Source of the DNA: Pyrus communis
Taxonomy: Eukaryota > Streptophyta > Magnoliopsida > Rosales > Rosaceae
Length of the DNA stretch: 64,000 nt
Reading direction: 5' to 3'
Assembly: GCF_963583255.1 (NCBI RefSeq)
Contig: NC_084813.1
Span: forward strand, 7,922,001-7,986,000
The notes beneath the pieces are model-generated. The model made no database searches. It was not told the origin of the DNA and saw only the letters and a list, made by a program, of their open reading frames with translations. Below, piece by piece: positions 47,687-58,580 of the stretch (its first letter is position 1; the number at the start of each line of letters is the position of its first letter). The position numbers and the translations under genes are program-made.

Positions 47687-47838
47687 ATGCATATATGTAT
47701 TTTACCTCCAATTGGGTCTGATGGAATTGGAATCTTCTGTGTGGAACCGATTGTAGAGTAGAAGGTGAAGAGGGCAAGGAGAAAAAGATAATGAAAATAA
47801 ATTAGATTGAAATTCAAACTGAAATTTTTCATGATCAT
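45541..47838 (-). CDS. Small secreted EGF-like domain protein, five exons
   Basis: A predicted extracellular or cell-surface protein of about 212 residues, of unknown role. Exons (minus strand): 47838..47706, 47527..47381, 46430..46359, 46077..45955 and 45704..45541. All introns are GT-AG and all joins keep frame (phase 1 each). Residues 1-33 form a hydrophobic signal peptide. The exon 2 module has CEAVHCGQGVCKAS and FDCECNPGWKKI; the exon 4 module has CEFVWCGDGTCVANG and HVCQCNEGTWNLL, both of EGF-like cysteine spacing. Exon 3 gives a proline-rich linker (SPPPPPAPMVPPP). Exon 5 adds CYLGGDCKSKGFG, matching the Cys-x-x-GADC segment of this plant family. The family usually ends in a hydrophobic GPI-anchor signal. 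I read exon 5 through to a stop and see none, so the 3' end is uncertain; a GTAAGT at about 45595 could be a further donor. Confidence 0.82.
47119..47216 (+). mobile_element. tRNA-like SINE or tRNA relic in an intron
   Basis: GTTGCTCTATTGGTTAAGAG resembles a pol III box A, and TGTGTTTGAATCCCTC a box B, about 40 bp apart, followed by a T-rich tail. The segment lies in intron 2 of the EGF-like gene, antisense to it. I cannot fold it into a full cloverleaf, so a T-tailed SINE fragment is more likely than a functional tRNA gene. Confidence 0.4.
47338..47375. repeat. (AG)n microsatellite in EGF-gene intron
   Basis: GAGA steps with one interruption immediately downstream of the exon 2 splice donor (GTGAGT at 47380-47375). 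The donor itself merges into the repeat. Confidence 0.85.
47656..47681. repeat. (AC)n microsatellite in intron 1
   Basis: About 13 AC units inside the first intron of the EGF-like gene. Confidence 0.9.
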
Positions 47839-47900
47839 GATTTGGTGTGAGAGACAAGGTTTAGTGGAGCAAACTTAATTAATTAGAAACTAGAAAAAGC

Positions 47901-47908
47901 ATTTTATA
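47901..47908 (-). promoter_or_regulatory. Probable TATA box of EGF-like gene
   Basis: On the minus strand CTTATAAAATGC lies about 65 bp before the ATG, the only TATA-like motif close to the start. Confidence 0.5.
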
Positions 47909-47909
47909 A

Positions 47910-48795
47910 GAGCTAATTAGTACTGTGGAATTACGCTCCCTCAAAATGCACACCACATTGCCGCCCTTTTTCTGTTTCACATTCTTTAAAATTTCTATGA
48001 AATTAAGCCACCTTGCACTTGCATTGGGGCATCACATCACCAAAGACTTTTTTTTAACTCCATTATTTTGTTTTAGGTTAAAAGAGGCAGCCAAAGGCCG
48101 AAAATTTTAGATTGTGGGGGTAAGGCTAAAGGATGCATTTTGTAATCTTAGGGTGTGTTTGTTTGGCTTCGTTAATTTTCATTGGATTAGACTCAATTAT
48201 ATGTTAATGTAGGCATGTGTTTGTTATAGGCAGGAGTAAGTTTAATGGGACTGACAATATTGTGTAGTAGTGGACATCTCAATCAACACAGCTTGTCATA
48301 CAATTCATTAATCTATACTAACAATAAGAAGCTTTCACCCCTCCCTCTTAGTGTAAATAATATCGTTTATCAAAGAAACAATAAGAAGTTTTCATAATTT
48401 TCCATCTTCTTGTAATAAATTTTACGATTGATATTTGGGATTTGCTATTGGCTACAAGGATGTCCGATCAGTTTGATAAACAAGATTTAGAATTTGTTGT
48501 TTCAACTTTCAAGTGATCACGCCTCCGAAGATGGGTTCGAGGAACAGGTGTCTTAGAAAAACAAATTAATCAAAATTTTAAAAACTTGAGATCCAATCAA
48601 GTAGCGATTAAGAGGAATTTAAAATTTAATAATATCTTGATCAGCAAGAAGTTGAGATGTTGAAGTTCTGTCTGCTATATGCTTGAGAATTTTTCGGTAT
48701 GACTCTTGTACCGTCACGTAGGTTACCAATAAACTACAATACCAGATACATGAATATGAACCACGCCGACTATTCATATTATAACATGTGTATAT
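47910..48795. other. Upstream spacer of EGF-like gene
   Basis: No gene seen. At 48151 TTAGGGTGTGTTTGTTTGG resembles a PIF/Harbinger-type terminus with a TTA flank, but no matching right end was found. A very short SINE fragment lies at 48338. The frame at 47925-48110 is unsupported. Confidence 0.45.
48338..48376 (+). mobile_element. 5'-truncated SINE with its own target duplication
   Basis: Only the 3' end of the SINE (CCCCTCCCTCTTAGTGTAAA followed by TAATATCGTTTATCAAAG) is present. It is flanked by AACAATAAGAAGCTTTCA (48320-48337) and AACAATAAGAAGTTTTCA (48377-48394), 17 of 18 matching, so the truncated copy inserted as such. Confidence 0.72.
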
Positions 48796-49060
48796 TGTTG
48801 GAAAATATTAATATTTTATGGTTATTTGATTATTTGGGTTTGCTTGTTAGTTTAGGCCTAGCCCATGGGAATTAGGGGTTTGAGGTTTTGCTCTCTATAA
48901 ATATAGCTTATAGTTTAGTATGAATAACAAGTTAGTCACAATGTAGCCTCTTGGAGTTTATGTAGCCGTCTCAGCGATTTTGTACTGTTCGATATCAATA
49001 ATATTTCTGGTTTTGTAATTTGTTTGTTCATTCATCGTGGTATGCGCACTCTGATATTCA
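48796..49060 (+). repeat. 5' LTR of outer retrotransposon
   Basis: It begins TGTTGGAAAATATT and ends GATATTCA. It contains CTCTATAAATATAGC (48892-48906), a good LTR TATA box, and CAATAATATTTCTGG downstream. No second copy lies in the window. Confidence 0.62.
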
Positions 49061-49063
49061 ACT

Positions 49064-49075
49064 TGGTATCAGTGC
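49064..49075 (+). other. Primer-binding site, initiator Met-tRNA type
   Basis: TGGTATCAGTGC differs by one base from the usual plant sequence TGGTATCAGAGC. It lies just 3' of the LTR end. Confidence 0.7.
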
Positions 49076-49199
49076 ATGTTAGATCCGGGATTTGATCGGC
49101 TTGTTTGATATTCATTTGTCTGTCGCATATGTTATCTGTTAGTTAGGGTTCTATTAGTTTATCTGTGTCCGTCGTTGTTTGTGTTTAGATTGTTTAGTT

Positions 49200-49630
49200 T
49201 GTTAGTGTTTGAACTACTTTTGAGCTAAATTACTCTATGTATTTGTAATGAATTCAACAAGTAATTTAAATGAATTCATAGATTGAATATCATAGATGAA
49301 CTTTAGAGAGAGAATGAGTACATTGCTCCTCGAATCTACGTTGGATTCAATCCATCAAAGTCAGCATACATGGTAGGATTTATAGCTATTGCATACCCAC
49401 ACACACTTGCAGTGTGACTATGATCACGTGCACATCACATGTTTTCATTTAACTCCTAACAAACTAGACACGTGGCAAGTTATACACCGTAGAGATGTTA
49501 TAATCTTGTATGTTCATTACATTATTCGAAATTCAACTAATCTAATACTTAGACCATTTGAACTCTATTTCCTTCTTTCATTCTTCAGCTACAATGCATC
49601 TGATCTAGCTTCCATGCTTATCCACCAACA
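49200..49630 (-). repeat. Copia 3' LTR (left copy)
   Basis: On the minus strand it runs from TGTTGGTGGATAAGC to AACACTAACA. The polypurine tract is immediately outside 49630. Confidence 0.9.
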
Positions 49631-49639
49631 CTCCCTTCT

Positions 49640-50866
49640 AAGCTGGTAGCTGGTTTAACTTCAATCTTCCCTCTGAGTGTGTAGAATCTATCTTTTGGCA
49701 GGACCTTGGTGAAAATATATGCAAGCTAATCTTCAGATTTGCAATAGATTAGCTTGATAATGTTTTACTGCAATGCTTCTTGAATGTAATGATATCTTCT
49801 TCCAATATGCTTTGTTATTTGATGGAACACAAGATTTCTTGTCATAGCAATGGCAGATGTATTGTCACAGTAGAGATGAGTAGCTTCAGTTTGTTCTTCA
49901 CCAAAATCTTAAAGTACAAACCTCAACCACACAGCTTGAGTGGTTGCTTCAGTTGCACTCATGTACTCATCTTCAACTGTTGACAGAGCAACAATATGTT
50001 GTTTAACTGAGGCCCAAGAGAAAACCCTACTTCCAAAAGAAAAAACATATCCAGATATGCTCAGTTTCATCCTCATTCCAATCACTATTACAATAGCCTA
50101 TGAGAATTGATTCTTTGCCTTTCTCATACTCAATCCCATAGTCTAATGTGCCTTGTATATATATGAGAACCTTCTTTGCTGCTCCCAAATGCTTATTTGA
50201 TGGTCCATGCATGAATCTGTCAAGTAAGTTAGCTGCAAACATAATGTCTAGTCTTGTTACAGTTAAGTACAACAGACTCCCAACCAATTGCCTATATACA
50301 TTCTCATCAGTTTTCTCACATTCATCCTCTTTCTTAAGCTTGTCACTCACCACCAATTGAGTGCTAACAAGTTTGCACTCCTTCAATCCAAATTTCTACA
50401 ACAAACTAACTGCATATTTCCTTTGATTAATGACAATCCCCGATTCAGATTGTAGTATTCCCAGGCCAAGAAAGTGATATAACAGTCCCAAATCTATCAT
50501 TTCATATATGTTCATCATGTCAAACTTGAACTCTTTTAACAACTCAGTGTTGCTACCTGTGTAGATAGAGACAATAATGCTTTCACTTTCTCCCCTTGAC
50601 TTAATATACAAGGTTGCCTCATTTAAACTTCTGGTGAATCCACAGTTGTGCAAATAAGTATCAATTTCTTCATATCATGCCATTTGGGGCTTGTTTTAAC
50701 TCATACAAGGCCTTCTTCAGTTTATAGACTTTGTCTTTTGCACCCTGCACTACAAATCCCTGAAGTTGATCAATGTAAACTTCCTCTTGCAACACTCCAT
50801 TAAGGAAAGCTAATTTCACATCAAGTTGAAATAGCTTCTATTTCTTTTGAGCTGCTAAGGCAATAA
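49640..50866 (-). pseudogene. Copia reverse transcriptase remainder and RNase H
   Basis: Directly left of the Harbinger element the frame resumes with KLFQLDVKLAFLNGVLQEEV and ALYELKQAP (RT core). The frame at 50653-50396 has SIYTGSN where the catalytic motif is expected to read like SLYVDDLIYTGSN: about six codons with both aspartates are missing. The RNase H follows (50386-50027: RFMHGPSNKHLGAAKKVL, DYGIEYEK and SDWNEDE; then SAVEAEYM-like sequence to 49900). Stops are frequent. Dead enzyme. Confidence 0.85.
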
Positions 50867-51026
50867 GGGCCCGTTTGTTTGATAGGATTAAGGAGGACTA
50901 GACTGGACTGGACTATAGTCCCTTGTTTGGTCTGCTGCAGGATTTGGTTTAATGAGCTTAGGTGGGACTTGCTCAGATTAAACACCTCCTTACGAGGTCT
51001 TAACGAGGATTCCCTCATCTGCATCG

Positions 51027-51105
51027 TCGTCTTCCTCACCCTCATCTCTGCGTCTTCCTCACCCTCATCTCTGCGTCTTCCTCACCCTCATCTCTACGTC
51101 TTCCC
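51027..51105. repeat. Three-copy 24-bp repeat in Harbinger 5' region
   Basis: CTCATCTCTGCGTCTTCCTC with ACC is repeated three times, the third with one change. Confidence 0.8.
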
Positions 51106-51199
51106 TCATCTGCATCTGCTCGCCCTCATCTACTCCGAGTTATCTGGTAAACTTCGAATCTTCGATTTATTTCGTCATTTGTTTTGCAGATCGTGATAT

Positions 51200-53740
51200 T
51201 ACTGAGCTTTATTTGATTTTGTTGTTTTGGGTTTGAGAAATTTTGAATCCTAGACCTCTGCACTTGAACAAATTAGGGTTTTGATTTTTAGGTCAAATTG
51301 ATATTAGAATTTGGGGTTTTCATATTTCAACTTTTCTTTCAAATCTGAACTTAGAAACCATGCATGGCCATAAAATCGACAAGTTTCTTTTGCAGAAGGG
51401 ATATATACTTCCATCTCTGTTATGTTAGCATAAATTTGTGTTCCCTTATGAACAATTCAATTTAAGAAGTCTCATTACTCTTTTTAATCAGATGATACTG
51501 GTAAGTTTTAACAAGATTTCTTTTCTATGTTGTAGAATTTAAAAAAATATCTTATGGTTAAACGGAGGAAAGAACTGTAATTCTGACTAAAAATGTTCTT
51601 TTTGATTGAAAACATAGAAGACTTCTTTATAAACAAAGACCAATGATTACTTAATCGGGTATGAAAGATGTCTATGCGCATTCAACTTTTGATAAAAGAA
51701 CAAGTATGAAATCAAGATATAGTTGCCAGCTTAGTAATCAATCAATGATTTAATAAAAGGAGCTTTTATGGGAAAGTTAGAACAGATGTTTATTTTTTAT
51801 TTTTTTGTTTTGTTGCAAGTTTATGAAATAGTTTTGTTGATAGAGAATTTAAATATAGGAGTTTGTTAAACGAGCTTTTTATGGAAACTTAAAACAGAAA
51901 ACTTTGTTGCAAGTATATGTAATATAGGATTAATGTATACTAGTAGAGAAATGAAATTTAAGAATTGTTTGCTTACAATGCTTGGAAATTTAAAACAGAA
52001 AACTTGAAGAATTGTTTGCTTATCACGCAGCCTATTCTTCTCTTTTGCCTATAAAGGGTTCTTAGATTGTCTGTCAAGCTTTTAACTCTTGCTTATAAAA
52101 CTTCAAGAGGTGGTTTTTCAAGGCCCTAAATACAACCTTTTACTATTTCTTATAGGGGATGTATAATGTCTTCATCCAATAACGTGACTGTTCATTGTCC
52201 ATAAAGATTTGCCATATTTCTTCTCTGTATACTAATACTTGCTGATTGGCATATAGGAATGTGGCTTTACACCTTCAGTTATCAGTTATGGATGTCTGAT
52301 CAATCTTTACATTAAGGTATGGCTCCTTTTTTTTTATGTCCTTTTTTCCCTATTTGCATAAAAGTAACAATCAATTGGAGATAGGCAGGAAGCAATTCCA
52401 TATGTCCTGTCAATGCCCAACCATGATATTACAATGTGAATGTTTTGTACTGTGTGGGGTTAATGCTGAACTGCAATATTCTATGGTTGTTGGTTGCAGA
52501 GAAGAGGAGCATAAACTGAAGTGGGCAGTGCTCAGAACCTAAGGGAAAACAAGTAACAAACGACTCAAAACCCTCGAGTCTAGAAGAAGGTATATTTCCT
52601 AAAACCATAGATCAATTTTGGACAGAATGTAGTCCTTGGATGTGTGAAAGTCTGCGTTGCATCTCTGTGAATATGACAGAATGTAGTCCTTGGATATTAA
52701 TAAGTATTAATGGCTTTGGTATTAATTAATGAACAAATAAAGTTGATATTGGTGTGTCCTCTATAATGTCATTAGCTTAATTATGTGTGTAATAATTAGA
52801 TTTAAGAAAAAAAAAAAAAAAACAAAAACAAAACCATGATATCAAACCTCCACAAACCACAAACATGATTTCAACCAAATTTCTTCTTCCATTCTGCCAA
52901 CACCAACTTCAGCCCATCTTTGCTTGTCACCGAGCAAGCTGCATTGTAGTCCGCCATTGGAATATTAGCATACTTGTGTGCCAATTGCACCGCAAGCTCA
53001 TCCTTCTGATCCCATCGCTTCCTTGTGGATTGGGAGCTTCTTGCTCTGGAGCCTTCTATGGGGCAGATTGAGATGTGCATGCCCCATGGAGCCTTATTTC
53101 CATGGAGCCTTCTGTGGGGCAGATTGCTCTGGAGCCTTATTTCCATCACCCTTAATAACAGTAAATATTACATACATAAGGGTACTTGAGATTGATTAGA
53201 GCATCTGAACTTCACTAAAATTCACTGTCAATCTGCAACCTTGGTAGAAGTAGCCTGCTTAGCTTGCTGTGTTCTTAATATACTCAAATTTTATTTTGGT
53301 TTGTCGAAGGAAGGTAATCGAATGTTGTATGGATCCATTTTGTTGTTTATAGAACTTATATACTGATAGGAATTCAATCTTTGGAAATGTTTATCAGTGA
53401 TGTCGTTCTCGACAGTTCTAGGAGTTAGCCTCACCATGGTATGTAGCTACTTTGATGTTGGATGTAAACACAATAATGACACTTTTCTGTCTTTCCAATG
53501 AAATATTATAGCTGAATGGCTCTCTATTTTAACACATTTTTTCGGGGCTTCTTGAATTGGCTTTATAAGTATACCTAGAAACTTTGTACTTGTTTCAGTT
53601 TTCTTTTGATATTTGCGGTAATGTTGTTTTATCAGTTGATATAGCATAGCTAGATTATATTATTTGGTTTGTTCTTTGTGCCAGATGGAAAGTGTGCAGT
53701 ACCATAATGTCCTTAATTGTTTTTTCCTTTTTTTTTTTTT
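51200..53740. other. Non-coding left half of the Harbinger element
   Basis: No recognisable gene. A diverged direct repeat with GGAGCCTT(A/C)T..T(C/G)..GGGGCAGATTG lies at 53046-53150. The minus frame 52871-53149 is open for 92 codons but unidentified. Confidence 0.5.
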
Positions 53741-53749
53741 TGTTTGGAT

Positions 53750-55126
53750 AGATATGGATCGAAGGAAGCTTTTATTGATCTTATTGTTAGAGATGTCTCA
53801 TTTAGAGACGATTTGCATTTGTACGATTCTTGTGTTGCTGATGCTAAGGGCAAAATAGAGACATGTTGAACGACGCACCTTGACTAACCGTTCACTTGGT
53901 AGACGAGAGATTAGTTTGTGTTATCTGAATGGTATAATAGGGAATACTATGTTGAATGTGTCAACGAATTGAGAATGGATAGAAGGACTTTTGGCATATT
54001 ATGTGACTTACTTCGTCAAGATGGGAGGGTAAAAACGGATGGTTTGGTCTCTGTAGAGGAATAGGTGTGTTTGACTTTACAAATACTAGCACATCATACT
54101 AAGAATCGTAGTGTTGGTGGTAGATTTTATAGGTCGGGAGAGACTATAAGTAGGTATTTCAATATTGTATTGCAAGGAATTTTGCGATTACAAGGTATCC
54201 TACTAAAAGTCCCTCAACCTGTGCCTATTGATTCTACAGATCCTAGGTGGCGATGTTTTAAGGTATGTTGATAATTATTTTCATTTTCCCTAAGCTTTAA
54301 CTCTTCATTCCCTTGTATAAATTAACAAAAGCTTATTTTTTTGTTTAGAATTGCTTGGGAGCATTAGATGGAACACACATTGATGTGCATGTACCTGAAA
54401 TTGACAAACCAAGATACCGAACTAGAAAGGGTCGAGTCGCAACTAATGTATTAGGTGTGTGTTCAGGAGATATGCAGTTCATATATGTGTTTCCGGGGTG
54501 GGAGGGTTCCGCATCAGACTCTAGAGTGCTACATGATGCAATTACTAGGCCTAATGGTTTTAAGGTACCAGCGGGTAAGACTATTAGTTAGTCTCAACTT
54601 TGTAAGTTAGGTCTAGTTTTGTTTGTGAACTACAAAATACTAATATAAGGTCTTTTTTTTTTATTAGGTTATTATTACCTTGTAGATGGTGGTTATACAA
54701 ATGGTGAAGGATTCCTTGCACCCTATAGAGGAATACCTTATCATTTATCTGAATGGGAGGGACGAACACCTTCTAATAAGGAAGAATATTTTTAACATGA
54801 AGCATTCTAAGGCAAGGAATGTAATTGAACGTTGTTTTGGCTTGCTAAAAGGAAGGTGGGGGATACTAAGGAGTCCATCTTTCTATCCGATAAGGACACA
54901 AGGTCGAATAATTACCGCTTGTTGCCTACTACACAATCTTATTAGGCAAGAGATGTCTGTAGATCCAATAGAGAATGTGCCAATAATAGAAGATGGACAA
55001 AATACAGAAGAAGGTGAATATGTTGGTAGTGTTGAAACATCTGACCAGTGGACTGCAAAGAGGAATGCCATGGCTCAGGAAATGTATAATGAGTGGAGAG
55101 CAATTAGGAACCAGCAACCGAACTAG
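53750..55126 (+). pseudogene. PIF/Harbinger DDE transposase (DDE_Tnp_4 type), disabled
   Basis: This is the enzyme that would excise and insert the element. The first exon part holds ELRMDRRTFGILCDLLR, then an in-frame TAG (54062-54064) and RSVGGRFYRSGETISRYFN and PQPVPIDSTDPRWRCFK. After a GT-AG intron (about 54265-54348) comes [14 protein letters not shown] (first catalytic Asp), then [17 protein letters not shown] (second Asp). After another intron (about 54583-54667) come YLVDGGYTNGEGFLAPYRG and ARNVIERCFGLLKGRWG (catalytic Glu). Disabling changes: the stop at 54062, at least one shift before 53960 and a single-base excess in the T run near 54790. The catalytic triad codons are still present. 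Tail acidic, ending in QQPN. Confidence 0.88.
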
Positions 55127-55342
55127 CTATATGTGTTATTGATAAGATTTTATTTTAGTTTTCCTTTTTATCATGCATATGTTGGATATTATTAAAATGA
55201 TTACATTGCTCATCAGTGAATGTCGTTTGATTTATTGATTGGATGGTATGCAAATTAATTGGATATTATGCAAATTGATTGGATATTATGCAAATTGATT
55301 CTTTGTATTGTATTTTAGTACATTCAAATATTTTTTGTTTAG

Positions 55343-56336
55343 GTATGGATAACCACATTAATTTGAATGCTTCTCAAGAGCCAAAAGGAAGAAGGCGTAA
55401 ATGGGAAGCATTTGAGGAAGAAGTATTACTATCCGTTCTTGAGGATTTTGTTGCTCAGAAGCAACGATGTGACACAGGTGCTTTCAAACAAGGTACTTTG
55501 ATTGAAATAGCGAAAGCTGTCAATGTTTTATGTCCTAATTCAAATATAAAGGCAACTCCACATATTGAGTCAAAGTTGAAGAAATGGAAAAAAAACATAT
55601 AGTTTGGTCCTTGACATGATAAACACAAGTGGATTTGCATGGAATGATGTCAAAAAGTGCGTTGAAGTTGACAGTGATGACGCATGGCAAACTTATGTGC
55701 AGGTTCATATCCTATTTTATTTATACATTAGTTATATTCTTGCTGCTATATTTGTTATGCATGCTAAATTTTAGTTTTGCTATGTTGATATAATCTTAGA
55801 AAAATAAAGAAGCTGATGGATGGAGAAGCAAACCTTTTCCACTGTACGATAGATTTGCATATATATTTGGAAAAGATCGGGCTACGGGTAATGTAGCCGA
55901 AACCCCTGCTGAAATGATGGAGGAACAAAGTCATGTTCAGGTTGGTGCAAGTGATATTGGAGGTGAAAATGTTGTATCTTCAATGAACCAACAAAGCCAA
56001 CAAAGCACCCCATCTGAAAATAGCCAAAGAAAGAGGAAAAGAGCTATGGGAAATTCAAGTGATGGAACCGAGGCAATTATTAGTGGACTGAAAGAATTTT
56101 ATGTTGGAAGTGGGAAGAGGATGCAAATGGTAACTGAAGCTTTAGTTCAAGGTACTGCAAATCATACTGACATAGCTAACGAACTTGAAGCAATGGGTCT
56201 TTCTCCTATGGATCAAATTGATGCATTGACTCTTATTTTGGAAAAACCACAAAATGTGGGAGTGTTCAGGGCAATCAATTCGGGACTCAAGAAAGTGTTC
56301 GTCCAAAGGCTTTTAAGCGACAAAGCAAGCGGATGA
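55343..56336 (+). pseudogene. Harbinger Myb/SANT-like DNA-binding protein, one shift
   Basis: The second gene of PIF/Harbinger elements encodes a Myb/SANT-like protein thought to help the transposase bind its ends. It starts at 55346 (MDNHINLNASQEPKGRRRKW), and RRKWEAFEEEVLLSVLEDFV is the SANT-like helix region. An A run near 55589 appears one base too long, throwing the frame to a stop at 55602; the other frame continues LVLDMINTSGFAWNDVKK. After a GT-AG intron (about 55701-55801) it goes on with ADGWRSKPFPLYDRFAYIFG. The last frame ends DALTLILEKPQNVGVFRAIN and DKASG at 56336. It contains a basic RKRKRA stretch, possibly nuclear localisation. Confidence 0.82.
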
Positions 56337-57036
56337 GTATATTATGTGGTGCCCTTAGACATGGATGTATTTTATTAATCGTACAATCTTAGGTTATGGC
56401 TTCTAACTTAGCTTTGCACTATGAGGTATTTTGGCTAATGTTAACTATGATTTTGTAAAGTATGGAGATCTACTTTGGAATGCTATACTATAGTTAACTG
56501 GCATTTTGTAAAATATCCTGGATGAAAATTTAGTGAATGATGTATTTGTCGGACTAAGAAATCCTTGGATCAAGTTATGTTGATATAAGTATTTGATGGC
56601 TAATGACGTTTAATGTGTGATAAGAAGACAAATTAAATCAACTTAAGGGCAAGTTGTGGATTGATTACAATAACAATTCAGGAGATTAAACTCAGGGCAA
56701 TGTGCCCAAATATTTGTAGTAATTTGTAAGATTGTTACTCCCATTTCAATTTCAATGTTGCTACACCTATGCCAACCCCAATTCCAATTCCAAACCCTCC
56801 AATTTTTAGGGCGTTGGACACATGTATTGGAGCTATTAAAATAGAACAATAATGTAATCCTAGTCTAAGCAAACACAAATATGGTGAATAATCCTGTTTT
56901 CATTATCTTGCTTCTTAGTCCGACACTGCACCAAACGCTTCACTAAGTTAGTCCAGCTTAGTCTAGTCTAAGCCGGTCCAACTTAGTCCCTGCAGCTAGT
57001 CCAGTCCGAGACGGTCCGGTGCAACAAACGCACCCT

Positions 57037-57903
57037 AAAAGTACTAATGGTATCCAATCTTGCAACAGGAGCAAAAGTTTCACTGAAATCAACACCAAGC
57101 TTCTGTGTATAACCCTTGGCAACAAGTCTTGCCTTGTGTTTCTGAATTGTCCCATCCATAATCGATTTGGTATTCTATATCCACTTCACTCTAATAATAG
57201 GTTTGCATGATGGTCTATCAACCAATTTCCAGGTCTTGTTTTTCTCTATCATCTTGATTTCAGCATCCATTGCTTTCCTCCAAGCTACATCAGTGACTGC
57301 ATCAGTGAAGCATGCTGGTTCAATCATGCTAACATTGCATCTAGCATATATTTCACTTAGTAACTTTTCTTTAACTGGTGTGGTTTTAGCAGAACTGGAT
57401 TCACCACTCTCAGTTTGAGAATCAGTGACTCTTTGAGTTACACAATCACTCCTTTCTAGTTGAATATCATCTCTCAATGGTAATGAATCAATCTCAGGTA
57501 AATTCAGATTAACAGGAAATGATAGTTTCTCACCATTTTTTGCATTCCAACTCCAAGTACCCTTATCATCAAATACAACACTTCTAGACATAAATATCTT
57601 TTTGGTAATCAAGTTGTAGATCATGTATCTCTTCTCCATCTTTCCATATCCAACAAAGATACCTTTCATAGAGGATTCATCAAGTTTCTGCCTTAATTGT
57701 CCAGGTATGTGGCCAAAACAGATACATCCAAACACCTTTAAATGTTGAATACCTGGCTTCTTGCCACTGAAAGCTTCAAATGGAGTTGTGTTCCACAACC
57801 TTTGTTGGACATCTGTTGAGTAAATTGTTGTGTTAACATATTCTCCCCAAAACTCATAGGGTAAATGCTTGTCATGAAGCATACTCTTAAGCCATTTCAA
57901 CAA
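57037..57903 (-). pseudogene. Copia integrase end and start of reverse transcriptase
   Basis: The frame 57903-57175 carries LPYEFWGEYVNTTIY, NTTPFEAFSGKKPGIQHLKV (integrase C-terminal region), then a linker and VAWRKAMDAEIKMIEKNKTW, the start of the copia reverse transcriptase domain (W..AM..E......N.TW.LV). After one stop it continues with [10 protein letters not shown] and [12 protein letters not shown]. There the PIF/Harbinger element interrupts at 57035. Confidence 0.85.
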
Positions 57904-58359
57904 TGGTTATGTTCTTCCTCTCAGCAATACCATTTTGTTGTGGAGAATAAGCCATAATAAACTGTCTCTCAAGCCCTAAGTCTTCACAAAATTGAATACA
58001 CTCATGAGAATTGTATTCTCCACCTCTGTCACTTCTTAACTTTAGAATTTTGTTGCCACTCTGCAATTCAACCATGGCTTTGAATTTCTTGAACACTTTG
58101 AACACTTCTGATTTGTGATTTAGGATATAAACCCAGCACATTCTGGTGGCATCATCAATGAATGTCAAGAAATATATGTTCCCTCCAAATGTTGTAACTT
58201 GCATTGGCCCACACACATCTGAGTGAACCAGTTCCAGAGGCTTGCTTGCTCTCTAAAACAACTCTCATCTTTGTGCTGTTTTCTAGCAATACACTCTTCA
58301 CAGTCACCAGTTGATTTCTTGAGTTTGGGTAGACCTAACACCGTTTCTTTATCAAACAA
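57887..58359 (-). pseudogene. Copia integrase, N-terminal and catalytic region
   Basis: The GAG-pre-integrase part (58359-58165) has LPKLKKSTGDCEECIARKQH, the conserved zinc-site C..C. The core (58216-57887) has [15 protein letters not shown], then [20 protein letters not shown] and [12 protein letters not shown], the rve-domain catalytic D,D,E pattern, with the Glu in NGIAER. A frame overlap between the two parts shows a shift. The next frame (57903-57175) holds the rest. Confidence 0.85.
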
Positions 58360-58580
58360 TAATTACAAGCTATTAAAATTCAAATGCCTCAACCTTTTGT
58401 GCCACTCCCAAACATCACCCTCAATACTAGCTTTTAGTGCAGAACCATTCATATCCTCCATAAGTAGTGGAAAGCACCTATTACCAGTCATATGTATTAT
58501 AACAACATGACTCTTCAAGCGTCTATTGTCAAAGATTGCAACCTGGTCATCTCCAAATAATAAGAAATAACCATGCTACA

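Larger units (their letters stand above)
50867..57035 (+). mobile_element. PIF/Harbinger DNA transposon, nested in copia
   Basis: A 6.17-kb element with short terminal inverted repeats: GGGCCCGTTTGTTTG at left and, as reverse complement, GGGTGCGTTTGTTGC at right. It is flanked by the exact 3-bp duplication TAA (50864-50866 and 57036-57038), the hallmark of this superfamily. It carries the two expected genes in the same orientation: a DDE transposase (about 53750-55126) and a Myb/SANT-like protein (about 55343-56336). The subterminal regions carry many GGACTAG/CTAGTCC words (50885-50925 and 56945-57015). The long left part (50.9-53.7 kb) is non-coding. Both genes carry disabling shifts, so the copy is probably not autonomous today. 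Confidence 0.92.

Noticed and set aside
48151..48300. Second PIF/Harbinger-type element
   Set aside because: Only a left terminus-like sequence with a TTA flank was seen. No matching right terminus could be located.
49389..49649. Plus-strand frame of 86 codons
   Set aside because: It lies in the copia LTR; the paired LTR does not keep the frame.
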